Assembly: GCA_029777225.1 (NCBI GenBank)
Contig: JAKOSR010000098.1
Span: forward strand, 1-7,100
Direction: 5' to 3'
Source of the DNA: Chloroflexota bacterium
GTDB taxonomy: Bacteria > Chloroflexota > Anaerolineae > Anaerolineales > Anaerolineaceae
Length of the DNA stretch: 7,100 nt
Shown here: one piece after another, positions 6,059 to 7,100 of the stretch
How the letters are laid out: each line of letters opens with the position of its first letter
Position numbering within the stretch: the stretch's first letter is position 1
Translations under genes and position numbers: made by a program
The notes under the pieces: model-generated
What the model saw: only the letters and a program-made list of their open reading frames with translations
The model's database searches: none
Told to the model about the DNA's origin: nothing

Positions 6059-6087
6059 TTGTATTAGCGATTACTTTTCGTTATGAT
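6059..6087 (+). promoter_or_regulatory. Promoter of the small-protein/SPFH operon
   Basis: TTGTAT (6059-6064) and TATGAT (6082-6087) are separated by 17 bp. The -10 matches the consensus in 5 of 6 positions and the -35 in 3 of 6. The implied start near 6094 leaves a leader of about 30 nt before the ATG at 6125, which contains the AAGGAG ribosome site (6115-6120). The -10 is enclosed by an inverted repeat. Confidence 0.55.
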
Positions 6088-6102
6088 AAACACAACGAAA
6101 AG
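6074..6102. promoter_or_regulatory. Probable operator: 9-bp inverted repeat around the -10
   Basis: CTTTTCGTT (6074-6082) and AACGAAAAG (6094-6102) are perfect inverted copies with an 11-nt spacer. Their centres are 20 bp apart, about two helical turns, as expected for a dimeric regulator on one DNA face. The spacer holds most of the -10 element and the right arm covers the likely transcription start, so a bound protein would block transcription. A further ACGAAAAG copy lies at 6110-6117, in direct orientation and 15 bp from the right arm, next to the ribosome site. The regulator is unknown. Confidence 0.6.
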
Positions 6103-6124
6103 CCCATACACGAAAAGGAGAAAG

Positions 6125-6649
6125 ATGAGCGATATTTTTGATAAGGTAGTTGGGGACGAAGATCCCATAAAAAAACTCCTCGGCAAAATCCCTGGCTTCA
6201 AGGGATACGTAGAACGGGGCGACCGTCGCATGTCGGACAAAATCCTACGCGAAAAGGTCGCGGACGAATTTGAAGCACAATATCAACGCCTTTCGGGAAT
6301 TCAACGCGACTTGATTTCCCAGGGTGGCCTGGCCTACATCGATGATTTGGAAAACGCTGCCATCAAGCTGCGCCAGTTTGTCGACCGCGTTCGCACCGCC
6401 TCCTACGGATACGCCGGACTCTTCGACGCGATAAAAATCAAGGAAGATGAATTGGCCCAGGTTTACCAGTTTGATGCCTCCCTGCTCGAACAGTCGACGG
6501 TGATTGGCAGCGCGCTGGATAACGTGGAAGCCTCTCTTGGAACGGATGGCTTGCCTGCAGCGGTTAAAAACTTGATTACGCAGAGCCAAAACAGCATGGA
6601 TCTTTTCAATAAACGCTCAGATGCCATGAAGGGCATCGCGGCCAACTAG
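6125..6649 (+). CDS. Uncharacterised soluble, probably helical protein (174 aa), partner gene of SPFH protein
   Basis: I do not recognise a named family. The 174-residue product has no Cys, signal peptide or membrane segment, and its charged, heptad-like make-up suggests long helices. Visible parts are a Gly-rich lead LLGKIPGFKGYVERGDRRMSDK (18-39), a helical stretch ADEFEAQYQRLSGIQRDLIS (46-65), a second helix around DDLENAAIKLRQFVDRV (73-89), and helical C-terminal segments ending in FNKRSDAMKG (161-170). ATG at 6125 is the likely start, because AAGGAG (6115-6120) lies 4 nt upstream. An in-frame ATG at 6083 would fall inside the -10 element. The SPFH gene follows after 22 nt in the same orientation with its own ribosome site, so the two are almost surely co-transcribed. 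By analogy with B. subtilis, where the SPFH protein YdjI is encoded beside a PspA paralogue, it may be a cytoplasmic membrane-stress partner; that is inference. Confidence 0.85.
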   Translation: MSDIFDKVVGDEDPIKKLLGKIPGFKGYVERGDRRMSDKILREKVADEFEAQYQRLSGIQRDLISQGGLAYIDDLENAAIKLRQFVDRVRTASYGYAGLFDAIKIKEDELAQVYQFDASLLEQSTVIGSALDNVEASLGTDGLPAAVKNLITQSQNSMDLFNKRSDAMKGIAAN

Positions 6650-6671
6650 TTAGTCTGAACCAGGAGGAAAA

Positions 6672-7100
6672 ATGGGCAGAATTTTTGATGTGGTTGAGTA
6701 CCCCAATGAAATGACGGAGGAAATTGTCCACCGTTTCCCTGAAACGGGTGTGGCAGACCTGCGCTTTGGGTCTCAGGTAATTGTTCGTGAATCACAAGCG
6801 GCAGTGTTCTTCCGGGATGGTCGGGCTTTGGATGTTCTAGGACCCGGGCGTCACACAATCAGCACCGCCAACGTGCCTTTGCTGACCAACCTGCTGGGTA
6901 AATTGTTTGGGGATCGCACGCCATTCACCGCGGAAATCTACTATGTGTCCATGCGCGAGTTCGCGGACCGCAAATGGGGCACACCCCAACCGATTATCGT
7001 CCGCAACCCGGGCGTCGGCCTTGGCGTTGCCCTGCTGCAGGGTTTTGGCACCTACAGCTTCCAGGTGAAGGACCCACAGCAATTTGTCACCCAAATTGTC
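6672..7100 (+). CDS. SPFH/Band-7 domain protein, YdjI (COG4260) type, N-terminal part
   Basis: The first 143 codons of an SPFH protein, open to the window edge. It lacks the N-terminal membrane hairpin of flotillins and stomatins and begins directly with MGRIFDVVEYPNEM. The core signature follows: FGSQVIVRESQAAVFFRDGR (32-51), LGPGRHTIST (56-65), NVPLLTNLLGKLFGDRTPF (67-85), EIYYVSMREFADRKWGTP (88-105) and the GFGTYSFQVKDPQQFV stretch (124-139). SQAAVFF.DG followed by a long LGPGRH segment and a KWGTP loop is characteristic of the YdjI/'virion core' branch, cytosolic proteins recruited to the membrane. Members often end in a zinc ribbon, which would lie outside. AGGAGG (6662-6667) lies 4 nt before the ATG. 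It is the second gene of the operon starting at 6125 and presumably shares its control. Confidence 0.9.
   Translation, partial: MGRIFDVVEYPNEMTEEIVHRFPETGVADLRFGSQVIVRESQAAVFFRDGRALDVLGPGRHTISTANVPLLTNLLGKLFGDRTPFTAEIYYVSMREFADRKWGTPQPIIVRNPGVGLGVALLQGFGTYSFQVKDPQQFVTQIV

Noticed and set aside
6083..6124. Fourteen-codon extension of the 174-residue protein
   Set aside because: The upstream ATG lies in the -10 element and inside the operator; the start at 6125 has AAGGAG.

Overview
The window (about 53% G+C by eye) is compact bacterial chromosomal DNA with ten protein-coding genes, two of them cut by the window edges. I see no rRNA, tRNA, CRISPR array, transposase or phage gene. The Flp-type pilin-like peptide, the comF-hpf pair and the small-protein/SPFH pair would fit Chloroflexota, perhaps Anaerolineae. 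That placement rests on protein style rather than a marker gene and should be held loosely.

Layout: (1) 1-1141, minus: N-terminal 380 codons of transketolase. (2) 1252-1983, plus: a short-chain reductase of the pteridine reductase (PTR1/FolM) type. (3) 1980-3383, minus: a GT4-like glycosyltransferase with an unexplained C-terminal extension. (4) 3432-3794, plus: FolB, starting at GTG. (5) 3795-4406, minus: FolE. (6) 4480-5040, minus: long-form ribosome hibernation factor HPF. (7) 5109-5837, minus: ComF-type phosphoribosyltransferase. (8) 5844-5981, minus: a 45-residue single-membrane-segment peptide resembling a Flp (type IVb) pilin. (9) 6125-6649, plus: a soluble, probably helical protein of unknown function. 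(10) 6672-7100, plus: N-terminal part of an SPFH/Band-7 protein of the YdjI type.

How they work together: FolE and FolB are early folate/pterin enzymes. The reductase carries the Asp-Tyr-Lys catalytic pattern of PTR1/FolM, so its likely substrate is a dihydropterin or dihydrofolate. These three genes form a pterin cluster interrupted by the glycosyltransferase and placed on alternating strands, with convergent stops that overlap by 4 bp (1980-1983) or abut exactly (3794/3795). The pilin-like peptide and comF are probably one transcript, with hpf downstream under its own promoter; comF followed by hpf is also the order in Firmicutes. The last two genes form a plus-strand operon whose promoter carries a 9-bp inverted repeat around the -10 element, suggesting control by a dimeric regulator.

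There is no gene-free stretch above 300 bases. The longest gaps are 5982-6124 and 1142-1251. The least explained items are the pilin-like peptide, the operator in front of the SPFH pair, the helical partner protein and the glycosyltransferase extension.
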